This document shows, piece by piece, positions 12,793-12,816 of a stretch of 12,816 bases of DNA (positions are counted from its first letter, which is position 1; each line of letters begins with the position of its first letter). The DNA is from Lentisphaeria bacterium UBA7640 (GTDB lineage Bacteria; Verrucomicrobiota; Lentisphaeria; Victivallales; Victivallaceae), in the NCBI GenBank assembly GCA_002483765.1, contig DLIO01000098.1:1-12816 (forward strand), written 5' to 3'. The notes under the pieces were generated by a model. That model searched no databases and had not been told where the DNA came from. It saw only the letters and a list, made by a program, of their open reading frames with translations. The position numbers and the translations under genes were made by a program.

Positions 12793-12816
12793 CCAGAAAT
12801 AAGGGTCTATTTCCGG
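12793..12816 (+). terminator. Possible hairpin after gpsA, cut by the window edge
   Basis: CCAGAAATA (12793-12801) and TATTTCCGG (12808-12816) pair with one A/C mismatch around the loop AGGGTC. It begins 18 nt after the gpsA stop. The window ends at its last base, so a following T-run cannot be judged. Confidence 0.3.

Overview
The window looks like a chromosomal segment of a PVC-superphylum bacterium, most probably Lentisphaerota or a close relative within Verrucomicrobiota. The taxonomic hints come from family resemblance recalled from memory, not from a search. They are a prepilin N-terminus of the KFTLVELL type with Lys instead of Gly at -1, an M24 peptidase carrying a DIFPK metal motif, a DegT-family aminotransferase with an HSLKN active-site loop, and a Cas4/RecB-like protein of the type often annotated in this phylum. 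Base composition is moderate and coding density is high. Most genes have a recognisable Shine-Dalgarno sequence (GGAG, AGGAG or AAGGA). No tRNA, rRNA, CRISPR array, insertion sequence or phage gene was seen.

Minus strand, in transcription order from right to left. An M24 aminopeptidase (starts 11023) is followed directly by a HAD hydrolase (starts GTG 9903). After a 123-nt gap come rnc (9195), an iron-type alcohol dehydrogenase (8478), a PfkB/FruK-like kinase (7375, 4-nt overlap with the dehydrogenase) and sppA (6434), all closely packed. sppA is followed by a strong 16-bp inverted repeat at 5211-5243. Then come purT (5118) and, coupled by a 1-nt overlap, a PD-(D/E)XK/Cas4-like protein whose catalytic residues appear lost (3937). 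A 363-nt spacer holds three adjacent tandem-repeat arrays and a good promoter. That promoter serves a creatininase-family hydrolase (2737) and a DegT-family PLP aminotransferase (1872). A further 399-nt stretch, rich in inverted repeats, separates these from a very short prepilin-like ORF (150) at the left edge.

Plus strand. At the right end, after a 102-nt divergent intergenic region, plsY and gpsA overlap by 4 nt. Together they make glycerol-3-phosphate and acylate it, the first steps of phospholipid synthesis.

Overall the window is mainly housekeeping: purine synthesis, phospholipid initiation, RNA processing, membrane proteolysis and peptide turnover. The less ordinary parts are the apparently inactive nuclease-like protein coupled to purT, the creatininase/aminotransferase pair of unknown pathway, the compound period-8/9/7 repeat, the hairpin-dense region at 193-549, and several motif substitutions in otherwise recognisable enzymes. 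I did not find convincing evidence of a wholly new multi-gene system.
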